A DNA stretch of 17,079 nucleotides from Candidatus Caenarcanales bacterium (GTDB taxonomy: Bacteria > Cyanobacteriota > Vampirovibrionia > LMEP-6097): positions 1 to 17,079 of the forward strand of contig JAJTHA010000152.1 in assembly GCA_021299565.1 (NCBI GenBank), written 5' to 3'. The notes under the pieces were generated by a model that saw only the letters and a program-made list of their open reading frames with translations, did not search any database and was not told where the DNA came from. Numbering within the stretch: the stretch's first letter is position 1; every line of letters begins with the position of its first letter. The position numbers were made by a program, and so were the translations under genes. Below are positions 1 to 7,528 of this stretch, one piece after another.

Positions 1-1
1 A

Positions 2-982
2 AAAATAAATTCTGTTATCGAAAAACGCATTGCTAAATATTTGGATGCAGTAATTGGTTCAAGTGATTATAAAGTAAGCGTAAGCGCTTCAGTAAGTAGA
101 GAAAAAGTTGAACAATTGCAAACTATTTATTCTGAAGGTGCTGTAGGCTCAAGACAAACAGGTTCAGAGAAATTAAATTCAAGTAGTGGTTCAGAGTCTG
201 CTGGTCCTGCTGCAAGCAATAGCGGCAAGAATTATGATTCACAGTCTTCTAGTGAAACTATGCTTCCTAGTTATGAACAAAAAAACGTAACTTATTTGCC
301 AGGGCGCATCACAGATGTAACTGTCGCTCTTGCTGTAGATAAAGGCGTTCCAGCAACTGTTTCAATACAACAACTTAGAGAGAGCGTTGCGGCGATTATA
401 GGTCCTCAGGCAACTCCAGATAAAGTGAAAATTACTGTTGTTGATATGCACGAGCAAGCAAGTTCGTCTTCAAGTAGTTCCCAATCATCCAACTTTTTCG
501 GTTCGGTTAATAAATTTTTCCAAGGTGGTACTTGGAGCGTGATCTCCAAAATATTTTCTATAGTTGCTATTTTGCTAGGACTATTATTGGTCGCTGTTAT
601 CAGTTTGAATTTCTTGAGCGCTGCTTCCAACAAAAACTACGCACCAGAAGTTGATCCAAATCTATCGAATGAATTTGATGAAGTGATGAATGACTATCCT
701 GACAATAATTCTAGAAGCTATGAAGATTATGGTGAAGGACAGGCGCTTGCTCAGCAAGAAGAACTATTGAGAGAGATGATGAGCCAAACTAATAGTGGTG
801 CTCCTAAATCATCTAATGCTCAGTCGAATTTTGAATTTCAAGAAAACCCTGCTCTAACTGCTGGTACAGATGATGATAAACAGTTTGATAATTTACTAAA
901 TAATTTTCAATCGGTCGCAAATAAACAGCCGGATATTTTGGCTAAGAAAATTCAAGTTTGGTTGGATGAGGATAATGCGTAA
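2..982 (+). CDS. fliF: FliF, flagellar MS-ring protein (C-terminal part, 5' end outside window)
   Basis: This is the C-terminal 326 residues of FliF, which forms the inner-membrane MS ring and export-gate housing of the flagellar basal body. The reading frame is open from base 2, so the gene starts upstream; the TTG at 41 is internal, because the residues before it (KRIAKYLDAVIG) match the FliF segment leading into the conserved 'pivG' region. Further FliF-like features are GAVGSRQ, a YLPGRITDVTVALAVDKG strand and QLRESVAAIIG. A serine-rich linker (about nt 450-500) precedes one transmembrane helix (about nt 539-613). A 120-residue acidic cytoplasmic tail ends in IQVWLDEDNA, like the FliF tail that docks on the FliG N-terminal domain. 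The stop codon overlaps the next start (TAATG). A SctJ homologue of an injectisome is less likely because SctJ lacks this long tail. Confidence 0.88.
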   Translation, partial: KINSVIEKRIAKYLDAVIGSSDYKVSVSASVSREKVEQLQTIYSEGAVGSRQTGSEKLNSSSGSESAGPAASNSGKNYDSQSSSETMLPSYEQKNVTYLPGRITDVTVALAVDKGVPATVSIQQLRESVAAIIGPQATPDKVKITVVDMHEQASSSSSSSQSSNFFGSVNKFFQGGTWSVISKIFSIVAILLGLLLVAVISLNFLSAASNKNYAPEVDPNLSNEFDEVMNDYPDNNSRSYEDYGEGQALAQQEELLREMMSQTNSGAPKSSNAQSNFEFQENPALTAGTDDDKQFDNLLNNFQSVANKQPDILAKKIQVWLDEDNA

Positions 983-1356
983 TGGATTTAAATACAAAAC
1001 TTAAATCTCTTGCTTTGATCTTAAGATCATTACCTCCAAACACTCAAAAATCTGTTTTTGAGCAATTGCCTTTGCCTTTGGTGCAAAGAATAAGCGATGT
1101 GGATCTCAGTATTGAAGAGACTTTGAGTCAAGAGGATTGGGATTATTTTGCAAGAAGCTGGCCCGAGTTTTTTAGAATAATTGAATCTGTTAGAAATGAA
1201 TCTAAGGTAAAAAAATCATCACAGTATCTTTACAGTGAAAGGCCAAAAGTTTGCGAATACATTGAATATAGATTAGGCAAAAGAAAAATAAGACCTAATT
1301 TTAGTCATGCAATTGCAAAAATAATAGATGAGATAGCATTTGAGTCTAGTGTGTAG
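982..1356 (+). CDS. Small FliG-position protein, possible FliG N-domain-only homologue
   Basis: This 124-aa protein is translationally coupled to fliF (TAATG overlap) and sits in the fliG slot of a fliF-fliG-fliH order. FliG normally has about 330 residues, in N, middle and C domains, and links FliF to the switch ring and motor. Residues 8-40 (LALILRSLPP, FEQLPLPLVQRISDVD) have the spacing and hydrophobic pattern of the first helices of FliG-N, which binds the FliF tail. Residues 83-120 form a basic helical segment (YLYSERPKVCEYIEYRL) with faint similarity to the FliG middle domain. There is no C-terminal domain with the charged torque helix, no signal peptide and no membrane helix. The link to FliG rests on position and weak resemblance; it could instead be an unrelated adaptor comparable to SctK of injectisomes. 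Confidence 0.6.
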   Translation: MDLNTKLKSLALILRSLPPNTQKSVFEQLPLPLVQRISDVDLSIEETLSQEDWDYFARSWPEFFRIIESVRNESKVKKSSQYLYSERPKVCEYIEYRLGKRKIRPNFSHAIAKIIDEIAFESSV

Positions 1357-1367
1357 GAAGTGGTGAA

Positions 1368-2642
1368 GTGGCTTTAATCAAAAGACGACAATTAGAAAGC
1401 TCCACTATTGATCCGATGCAAGATCAGATTCAAAACTTTATTAATGAAAAACCTAGTCGACCAAGCTATGAACATCTCAATGAAGCAAGAGATCTAGTTC
1501 AAGAGCAAGCCTCAGTCCTCCTCCAGCAGACAGAAAGAGAACTCGAGGATAAAAGAAGACATGTTGGTCTTGAGCTACAGCAAATGCTAGAAACAGCGAA
1601 GCAAGAAGCCGCTCAAATTATTCAAGCTGCAAAAATAGAAGCTAGTCAAGCGAAAGAAGAAGCTCATAAATCCAAAGAAGATTTAGAAAAAGAAAGACAA
1701 AACCTTTATCAACAAATTGAAAAAGAAAAAGCGAGTGCATTTAAAGAAGCAGAGAGCAAAATAGATTTTTATATCGCAGATGTGGTTGCGATGCTAAGTA
1801 GTTTTAATCACAAAACTTATGAAATTTTTGAAGAGCTGAAGCCTCAAATTGTCAGTATCGCTTTTGATATGGCTAAGCAAATTCTCAATTATGAGCTTTC
1901 TCAAAATCCAGAAATTATTCAAGAGCAATTAATACGTTCTGCCAATAAAGTTGCTTCAAGCAAAGGCTTAATGCAAATTTATTTAAATGAAAAAGATCTG
2001 CATAATGCGGATTATTTAAATAAAGTTTTGTCCAAAATGATTGATCCTGATATTCGTCTGGTCTTTTTGCAGGACAATAAAGTCGACCCTGGTTCTTGCA
2101 TTATTAACACTCAGGGAGGGCGTTTGGATGCTAGTTTTACTAGTCAAATTGAAGCTCTAAAACTCGTTTTTGCTAGATATTTAGGCTATCCAGTTCAAGA
2201 TATTGAGCAACTGGAGACTTCTGAGCCAATCTTAGATGAATCCGCAATACCCATTGTTTTAAAATCGCCAAAACCATTTATCGCAGCTGAGCCAAGTGAT
2301 GAAGAATTGGAGAATATAGAAAGCAATTTTGGGGAATATGTTGATTTAGATCTGGATTTGCAAGATGACGAAGATCTTGATCAATTGTTAGGAAATGTAG
2401 TACAAAAAAAAGAAGAAGCTATGAAAAAGAATCCTGGGAAAAATTCTAATAAAACTAGTTCACTCGAAAGAGACGACAGCGAAGATATTGGCGCTAATGA
2501 TTATGCTAGTGATGATGATTTGGACTTTGAAGATGATTTAGATGATGAAGAATCTGCAGAGTTTGAAGAGTTTGATGAGACTGCTGGTCAGGGTTATGAT
2601 GATGATTCTGATTTGTCTGATGCGCGTTTCCCGCAGTACTAA
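1368..2642 (+). CDS. fliH: FliH-like flagellar export ATPase regulator with acidic C-terminal extension
   Basis: FliH/SctL proteins are peripheral stalk-like subunits that bind the export ATPase FliI and tether it to the C ring. A GTG start is chosen because AGGAAG lies about 8 nt upstream and the gap to the previous gene is 11 nt. Residues 40-130 are a Lys/Glu/Gln/Ala-rich coiled coil resembling ATPase peripheral-stalk subunits. Residues 130-270 are the FliH C-terminal domain: IVSIAFDMAKQIL begins near residue 161, followed by LSQNPEIIQEQL, and GSCIINTQGGRLDAS at 242-256 matches the FliH 'GGC.iet..G.iDas' motif. Residues about 300-424 form an extra low-complexity tail rich in Asp and Glu (DDDLDFEDDLDDEE) that ordinary FliH, about 230-260 aa, lacks. 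FliI does not follow. Assignment to the FliH/SctL family is solid; the tail's role is unknown. Confidence 0.82.
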   Translation: MALIKRRQLESSTIDPMQDQIQNFINEKPSRPSYEHLNEARDLVQEQASVLLQQTERELEDKRRHVGLELQQMLETAKQEAAQIIQAAKIEASQAKEEAHKSKEDLEKERQNLYQQIEKEKASAFKEAESKIDFYIADVVAMLSSFNHKTYEIFEELKPQIVSIAFDMAKQILNYELSQNPEIIQEQLIRSANKVASSKGLMQIYLNEKDLHNADYLNKVLSKMIDPDIRLVFLQDNKVDPGSCIINTQGGRLDASFTSQIEALKLVFARYLGYPVQDIEQLETSEPILDESAIPIVLKSPKPFIAAEPSDEELENIESNFGEYVDLDLDLQDDEDLDQLLGNVVQKKEEAMKKNPGKNSNKTSSLERDDSEDIGANDYASDDDLDFEDDLDDEESAEFEEFDETAGQGYDDDSDLSDARFPQY

Positions 2643-2692
2643 ACTCGCCAGAAATCGCCCATAGCTGCGTTATAAAAATTTACAAGTTTTAA

Positions 2693-2779
2693 GTCACTGC
2701 GAGACGCGAAGCGGCGTGGCAGTCCATTTTACCTCTAGCTCTGGATCGCCACGATTTGCTACGCAAATCTCGCGATGAC
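2693..2779. repeat. REP-like imperfect palindrome in the fliH-nfu gap
   Basis: The 199-nt gap between fliH and nfu holds an 87-nt inverted repeat. The left arm starts GTCACTGCGAGACGCG and runs to AGTCCA at 2726. The right arm (2742-2779) read on the other strand starts GTCATCGCGAG and ends GATCCA. Each arm also contains a smaller hairpin; the clearest is GATTTGC-TAC-GCAAATC at 2753-2769. It is more GC-rich than its surroundings. The arm sequence resembles a short palindromic repeat seen dispersed in several bacterial genomes (type GTCATTGCGAG...GGCAATCC). It could act as a terminator or mRNA-stabilising element after fliH. Only one copy lies in this window, so dispersal is not shown here. Confidence 0.75.
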
Positions 2780-2826
2780 CTTATAGTTATAGATTTGGCT
2801 TATGCTAAGTAATTAACTCTCTGCTT

Positions 2827-2835
2827 TGCTATAAT
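2827..2835 (+). promoter_or_regulatory. Extended -10 promoter of nfu, predicted leaderless start
   Basis: TGCTATAAT is a perfect extended -10 (TGnTATAAT). The last T is at 2835, so standard spacing places transcription start at 2842, exactly the A of the nfu ATG. No good -35 box is visible 16-18 bp upstream, which is acceptable for extended -10 promoters. No Shine-Dalgarno sequence precedes the ATG. Confidence 0.65.
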
Positions 2836-2841
2836 CAAATC

Positions 2842-3417
2842 ATGACCATAGCAGAAATCAGTGTTAGAGCGGAATACACGCCCAACCCAAACTCACTAAA
2901 ATTTATTTGTAGTGAAGTCATATATCCTTATTCAAATTCGCTTAGCTATTTGACAGTTGACGAAGCTAAAAATGTTTCTAACAAATTGGCCGAAAAACTT
3001 TTTGCTGTAAATGGTATTCGCAAAGTTTTTATCATGAATAATTTTGTCACGGTTGATAAAAGCGAAGAGATTAATTGGAAAGATATTCATTTGGATATCA
3101 AAGACGTTATCAAAACATCTTTAGCTGATATTAAAGATTGGGCTGAAGCTAACAAGCCTGAGATCCCGGAAACTAATTTGGAAGATGGCGATGTGAGAGC
3201 TAGAATTGAAACTGTCTTGAATAAAATCAGACCAGCATTGGTAGCTGATGGCGGTAATATCGAACTCGTTGACATCATCAATAAAGATGCTCGTTTGCGC
3301 ATGGTTGGTGCCTGTGGTACTTGTCCTAGTTCTTTGATGACTATGAAAATGGGAGTTGAGAGAGCTCTACTTGCTGAAGTGCCTGATATAGTAGAATCAG
3401 TGACTCAAGTTTACTAA
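2842..3417 (+). CDS. Nfu-type iron-sulfur cluster carrier (Nfu_N + NifU C-terminal domain)
   Basis: This is a 191-aa cytoplasmic Fe-S carrier that passes [4Fe-4S] or [2Fe-2S] clusters from the assembly machinery to apoproteins. Residues about 7-95 form the Nfu_N domain, with the signature YTPNPNSLKF near the start and VNGIRKVFIMNNFVTV further in. Residues about 112-190 are the NifU C-terminal domain, with IRPALVADGGNIELV and the cluster-binding pair C158-G-T-C161 in GACGTCPSS. This two-domain layout and length match mitochondrial NFU1 and its bacterial relatives rather than the HesB-fused NfuA of enterobacteria. All key residues are present. The gene stands alone, separated from the flagellar genes by the palindrome, with its own strong -10 box and no ribosome-binding site. 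Which apoproteins it serves cannot be read from the context. Confidence 0.93.
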   Translation: MTIAEISVRAEYTPNPNSLKFICSEVIYPYSNSLSYLTVDEAKNVSNKLAEKLFAVNGIRKVFIMNNFVTVDKSEEINWKDIHLDIKDVIKTSLADIKDWAEANKPEIPETNLEDGDVRARIETVLNKIRPALVADGGNIELVDIINKDARLRMVGACGTCPSSLMTMKMGVERALLAEVPDIVESVTQVY

Positions 3418-3459
3418 CTACTAAGAAACATATACCTTATCTACTAAGAAATATATACC
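3418..3459. repeat. Two 19-bp direct repeats upstream of fic, candidate operator
   Basis: CTACTAAGAAACATATACC (3418-3436) and CTACTAAGAAATATATACC (3441-3459) differ at one base and start 23 bp apart, about two helical turns. They fill most of the 63-nt nfu-fic gap. The position immediately before the fic start and the same-face spacing suggest a regulator-binding site. The N-terminal region of Fic itself looks like a DNA-binding module and is a natural candidate; that link is inference. Confidence 0.6.
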
Positions 3460-3476
3460 AATATTACTATTTATTG

Positions 3477-3482
3477 TATAAT
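3477..3482 (+). promoter_or_regulatory. TATAAT hexamer overlapping the fic ATG
   Basis: A perfect -10 hexamer spans the first two bases of the ATG at 3481. If used, transcription would begin near 3489, after that ATG, and translation would need another start such as the in-frame TTG at 3490. A second -10-like hexamer, TACTAT (3465-3470), would instead give a start near 3477 and an almost leaderless ATG. The sequence does not decide between them. Confidence 0.3.
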
Positions 3483-4989
3483 GGTATTATTGTCTACTAT
3501 AAATGATCTAACCCAAAAATCAAAGAAATGGCTTGAAAGCAAGATCGCTAAGTCACAAGTGGTCTTTGCTAAAGAAGATATCCCCCAAAAGTATTACAAA
3601 ATCTTATTGCAAGAAAAACTCATTGCCGAATTAAATAAGCAATATATTTACCTGAAGCCGCAATTTGATGATGAAGTACAAGTATTCAAAAATAATTTTT
3701 GGCATATTATTATTCAATTTTTGGATCAGGTCTTTAATAAAGACTGGTATTTTACGGGAGATTATTCTTATAAACTTAGTTTTGATAATTTCAGTTTGGT
3801 ATCTAATCAAGTCACAATAGCGACCAAAGCTAAATCAAACAGAGCTATTAATTTAGTTGGTGGATTTGTTGTGATTGCTACATTTGATCCAAATTATAAA
3901 TCTAAACCCCTGGAGCTTAAAAAAGTTTTGGGGCAAGAGTTTAAAGTGCTTAAGCCTGAATATATCTTGGTCAATGCAACTATTAATGATTATATTCGTT
4001 ATAAAGAAGAGCTTAGTTCTCTTATAAAAAGCTCTGATAGAGATGAAAAATTTATAGTTGATTTTTTTGCCAATAATAGTAATCCAGTTCTTCTTGCAAG
4101 GTTGATTGGTGCCTTAAGGCAGCATGATGATTTTACTTTAAAGTTTGAGCTAGAAAATCTACTTAAAAGCTCTGGGGTCAAGATCACCATCCCAAATCCT
4201 TTTAAGCAAGTGATTAATTTAGATATTATAGAAAGACCAGCGTATCTGAATCGTTTTGATATTTCTATGTCCAAGGCAATAGAACAGCTTGCATCTTTAT
4301 CCAAATTAACTCGCCTTAAAACAAGAATGCAAGCTGATGATATTCACGAAATTGTAGTTGATGATGCTTATCATAGTTTGACTATTGAGGGATATACAGT
4401 TACTCGATCATTATTAGAGTATCTGAATTCTCATCCAAGTTCAAAACAGAATTTCCCTGATGATCTGCGCAATCAACTAGCTGCAAAAGGTTTTATGAAT
4501 GTGGTTAGGTTTATTGAAAAGATATTAGAATCAAAATTTACTATCAATGAAAATTTAGCAAGAAAGCTGTATGAAGAATTATGGAAACCTAGTTTAAACG
4601 CTAAAATCATACAAGCTCAAGATATATTTAGAAAGCACATGGTCTCTATTAATGGTGCTAACTATGTGCCGCCTAGTCATGAAAAAGTTCCATACATGAT
4701 AGATGCAATTTTTGATGCTTCTAGAGATATCAAAAATGGTTTTGCACTTGGAATATTTTTGCATTTCTTCTATGTAGGAGTTCATCCACATAGTGATGGT
4801 AACGGTAGAATTTCTAGATTTTTGATGAATCTTGCCTTTGTCAATGATAGATACCGTTGGCTAACTATTCCGAATTATGAAAAAGCTAATTATTTCAATG
4901 CTTTAGAACAATCACAAATCAATGATGATATTAGTTATTTCGCTGATTATATTGTTTCTCTTTATAAATCTAAGCCAAAATTAAAGTAA
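3481..4989 (+). CDS. Fic-domain protein (putative AMP-transferase) with inhibitory motif and N-terminal regulatory region
   Basis: Fic proteins transfer AMP or another nucleotide moiety from NTP to hydroxyl side chains of target proteins. The catalytic loop is HPHSDGNGR at 435-443 with R446, matching HPFx[D/E]GNGRxxR except for His in place of Phe. The inhibitory helix motif [S/T]xxxE[G/N] is S299-L-T-I-E303-G304, N-terminal to the Fic core, so this is a class II self-inhibited Fic. VPPSHEKVPYMI (about 397-408) is the usual segment before the active site. Residues 1-80 (KYYKILLQEKLI, NKQYIYLKP) resemble a winged helix, and 100-170 an AbiEi-like region; this part is a guess. Two direct repeats precede the gene, and leuS follows within 4-16 nt. 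The target is unknown. No ribosome-binding site is visible. Confidence 0.87.
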   Translation: MVLLSTINDLTQKSKKWLESKIAKSQVVFAKEDIPQKYYKILLQEKLIAELNKQYIYLKPQFDDEVQVFKNNFWHIIIQFLDQVFNKDWYFTGDYSYKLSFDNFSLVSNQVTIATKAKSNRAINLVGGFVVIATFDPNYKSKPLELKKVLGQEFKVLKPEYILVNATINDYIRYKEELSSLIKSSDRDEKFIVDFFANNSNPVLLARLIGALRQHDDFTLKFELENLLKSSGVKITIPNPFKQVINLDIIERPAYLNRFDISMSKAIEQLASLSKLTRLKTRMQADDIHEIVVDDAYHSLTIEGYTVTRSLLEYLNSHPSSKQNFPDDLRNQLAAKGFMNVVRFIEKILESKFTINENLARKLYEELWKPSLNAKIIQAQDIFRKHMVSINGANYVPPSHEKVPYMIDAIFDASRDIKNGFALGIFLHFFYVGVHPHSDGNGRISRFLMNLAFVNDRYRWLTIPNYEKANYFNALEQSQINDDISYFADYIVSLYKSKPKLK

Positions 4990-5005
4990 AATAGTGTATG
5001 CACAG

Positions 5006-7528
5006 ATGACTCAAACTCAAGCAAAAAACTATAACCCCAAAGAGATAGAAGCCAAATGGCAAAAGCAATGGGAAGAACAGAATTTATACAAGTTCGATCC
5101 AACAAATACCGCTAAAAGATTTTATTCATTGGTGATGTTCCCTTATCCATCAGGAAATTTGCACATGGGACATATGCGAGTTTATACAGTTTCAGATGTG
5201 ATCTCAAGACACAAGCGTATGCAAGGTTTTAATGTCCTCAATCCAATGGGCTTTGATGCTTTTGGTTTACCAGCTGAAAACGCTGCCATAGAACGTAATA
5301 TTCATCCAGCGACTTGGACTCAGGAAAATATTCGTTATATGCGAGATGAGCAGCTCAAGCGCATGGGTACTAGTTACGACTGGTCACGTGAAGTGATTTC
5401 TTGTAATCCTGAATACTACAAATGGACTCAGTATCTTTTTCTTAAGATGTATGAAAAAGGTTTGGTCTATCAAAAAGAAGCACCTGTCAATTGGTGTCCT
5501 GAATGTAATACTGTGCTAGCTAATGAGCAAGTAGAAGATGGCATGTGTTGGAGACACACATCTACGCCAGTAAATAAGCGCATGATGAAACAGTGGTTCA
5601 TGAAAATCACCGCTTACGCAGAAGAGCTCTTAACAGATTTAGACAAACTCGAACACTGGCCGGAAAGCGTCAAAATCATGCAGCGCAACTGGATAGGAAA
5701 ATCTACAGGAGCGGAAATTGATTTTCAGTTAGTTGATTCTGATAGAAAAATTACGGTTTATACTACACGTCCAGATACCATTATGGGTGTCACTTATATG
5801 GTGCTTGCACCAGAGCATAAACTTGTTAAGGAAATCACTATTTCAGAACAAAAAAATGCCATCGAAAAGTATATTGTTGAATCAAGCTCCAAAACAGAGA
5901 TCGAAAGAACAGCAGAAGGCAAAAGCAAAACAGGTTGTTTCACTGGAGCTTATTGTATTAATCCTTATACTCAAGAAAAAATTCCTGTTTGGATTGCAGA
6001 TTATGCACTTGTGGATTATGGTACTGGCGCTGTTATGGCGGTCCCTGCTCATGACCAAAGAGATTTTGAATTTGCCAAAACTTTTAATTTGCCAATTAAA
6101 GAAGTTATAAAATCATCTAATGATCATGATTTGAATGCTTCTGCGTATACCGCTGAAGGAGTTTTGGTTAATAGTGCTCAATTTGATGGTGTTGATAATG
6201 AAACTGCCAAAAAACAAATTGTAGATTTTGGCGCTCAAAAATCTTTCGCGAGATCGGTTACTAAATATCGTCTTAGAGATTGGCTTATCAGTCGTCAAAG
6301 ATATTGGGGTTGTCCAATTCCTCTTCTTGAAAAAGACAATGGTGATTTGGTTCCTGTATCATTTGATCAGCTCCCAGTCTTGCTCCCAACTGATGTTGAT
6401 TTTGCTAAGGCAAAAGCAGAAGGTGGCTCGGTATTAGCCAACAAAAAAGATTGGTACACCGTAACCCTTGCTGATGGATCTCAAGCTAAGCGTATAACCG
6501 ATACTATGGATACTTTTATTTGTTCATCTTGGTATTTTTTACGTTACCCAGATGCTCTTAATTTAGACAAGCCATTTGACAAATCCAATGTTTTTCCTGT
6601 TGATCAGTATGTTGGTGGCATAGAGCATGCGATTTTGCATTTATTGTATTCTAGGTTTTTTACAAAAGCTCTGAGAGATTGCGATATGCTTGATTTTTCA
6701 GAACCCTTTGTAAGATTGTTGTCGCAAGGAATGGTAGTAAAGTATTCAGAAAAAGAAGGCAAAATTACCAAAATGTCCAAATCCAAAGGCAATGTTGTAG
6801 GGACAAATGAATTTTTTGATACTTATGGCGCCGATGCAGCAAGATTATTTATTTTGTTTGCTGCTCCAGTTGAAGCAGAAGTTGAGTGGGTAGATGAAGG
6901 TGCTCAAGGGCAATATAGATTTATTGGAAGAATCTGGAGACTTTTCTATGAAGTTTTTGGTGATAAACTCAATAAAAAATATTTGGATCAAAGTTTTGAT
7001 TTCGCCAATCTCAAAGAAGAGAATAAAACTATCTTGCGTGAATATCACAAAGCTCTAAAAGCCATTACTGATGACCTAAGCCCAGAGAGAAATGGATTTA
7101 ATACATCAATCGCTCGTATGTCAGAGTTTATCAATGCTATGTATAAGTATGTGAACTCTAGGGATTTTGATGAGGAAGATTTGTTGGTATCTTCGCATGC
7201 GCTTTTTGGTTTTATAAAAGTCATCGCACCATTTACTCCGCATTTAGCAGAAGAGCTTTGGCAGGATTACATCAATAGTAATTCTTCAGTGCACTTGGAG
7301 TCTTGGCCAGTTTTTGTGCCAGAGTATATAGAAACAAATCTAGTGAATTTGGTTGTTCAAATCAAAGGCAAGAAAATCGATGTTATCGAAGCTGCTAAAG
7401 ATCTGGATAATGCGACAGTTGAGAAACTAGCTCTTGAACACCCAAAGATAAAAGCTAAATTGGATAATTTAAAAATTCAAAAAATCATTATAGTGCCCAA
7501 TAAAATTGTTAACATAGTAGCTGTATGA
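5006..7528 (+). CDS. leuS: Leucyl-tRNA synthetase
   Basis: This class Ia synthetase charges tRNA-Leu with leucine in the cytoplasm. From the ATG at 5006 it has 840 residues, normal for bacterial LeuRS. It carries the HIGH motif as H53-M-G-H56 after FPYPSGNL, a zinc-type CPEC knuckle in WCPECNTVLANEQVEDG, the CP1 editing domain with TTRPDT at 253-258 and VPAHDQRDFEFA, and KMSKS at 589-593 followed by KGNVV. The anticodon-binding domain contains TPHLAEELW, and the usual C-terminal domain follows. A GTG at 4994 would add four residues, starting 4 nt after the fic stop; the ATG is preferred because no ribosome-binding site supports the GTG and a TAAAAT box at 4987-4992 would start transcription near 4999. 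All catalytic motifs are intact. The stop overlaps the next start (ATGA). Confidence 0.97.
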   Translation: MTQTQAKNYNPKEIEAKWQKQWEEQNLYKFDPTNTAKRFYSLVMFPYPSGNLHMGHMRVYTVSDVISRHKRMQGFNVLNPMGFDAFGLPAENAAIERNIHPATWTQENIRYMRDEQLKRMGTSYDWSREVISCNPEYYKWTQYLFLKMYEKGLVYQKEAPVNWCPECNTVLANEQVEDGMCWRHTSTPVNKRMMKQWFMKITAYAEELLTDLDKLEHWPESVKIMQRNWIGKSTGAEIDFQLVDSDRKITVYTTRPDTIMGVTYMVLAPEHKLVKEITISEQKNAIEKYIVESSSKTEIERTAEGKSKTGCFTGAYCINPYTQEKIPVWIADYALVDYGTGAVMAVPAHDQRDFEFAKTFNLPIKEVIKSSNDHDLNASAYTAEGVLVNSAQFDGVDNETAKKQIVDFGAQKSFARSVTKYRLRDWLISRQRYWGCPIPLLEKDNGDLVPVSFDQLPVLLPTDVDFAKAKAEGGSVLANKKDWYTVTLADGSQAKRITDTMDTFICSSWYFLRYPDALNLDKPFDKSNVFPVDQYVGGIEHAILHLLYSRFFTKALRDCDMLDFSEPFVRLLSQGMVVKYSEKEGKITKMSKSKGNVVGTNEFFDTYGADAARLFILFAAPVEAEVEWVDEGAQGQYRFIGRIWRLFYEVFGDKLNKKYLDQSFDFANLKEENKTILREYHKALKAITDDLSPERNGFNTSIARMSEFINAMYKYVNSRDFDEEDLLVSSHALFGFIKVIAPFTPHLAEELWQDYINSNSSVHLESWPVFVPEYIETNLVNLVVQIKGKKIDVIEAAKDLDNATVEKLALEHPKIKAKLDNLKIQKIIIVPNKIVNIVAV

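Noticed and set aside
41..43. TTG as start of a complete first gene
   Set aside because: The frame is open to base 2 and the residues before it match FliF, so the gene is truncated by the window.
2753..2769. Perfect 7-bp hairpin as a stand-alone rho-independent terminator
   Set aside because: No T-run follows; it is better explained as part of the larger palindrome.
3494..3513. Possible third copy of the fic upstream repeat (CTACTATAAATG)
   Set aside because: Only the first six to seven bases match and the spacing (53 bp) does not fit the 23-bp step.
5733..6437. Alternative plus-strand frames of 69-125 codons inside leuS
   Set aside because: They overlap conserved LeuRS editing and catalytic regions in another frame and encode no plausible protein.
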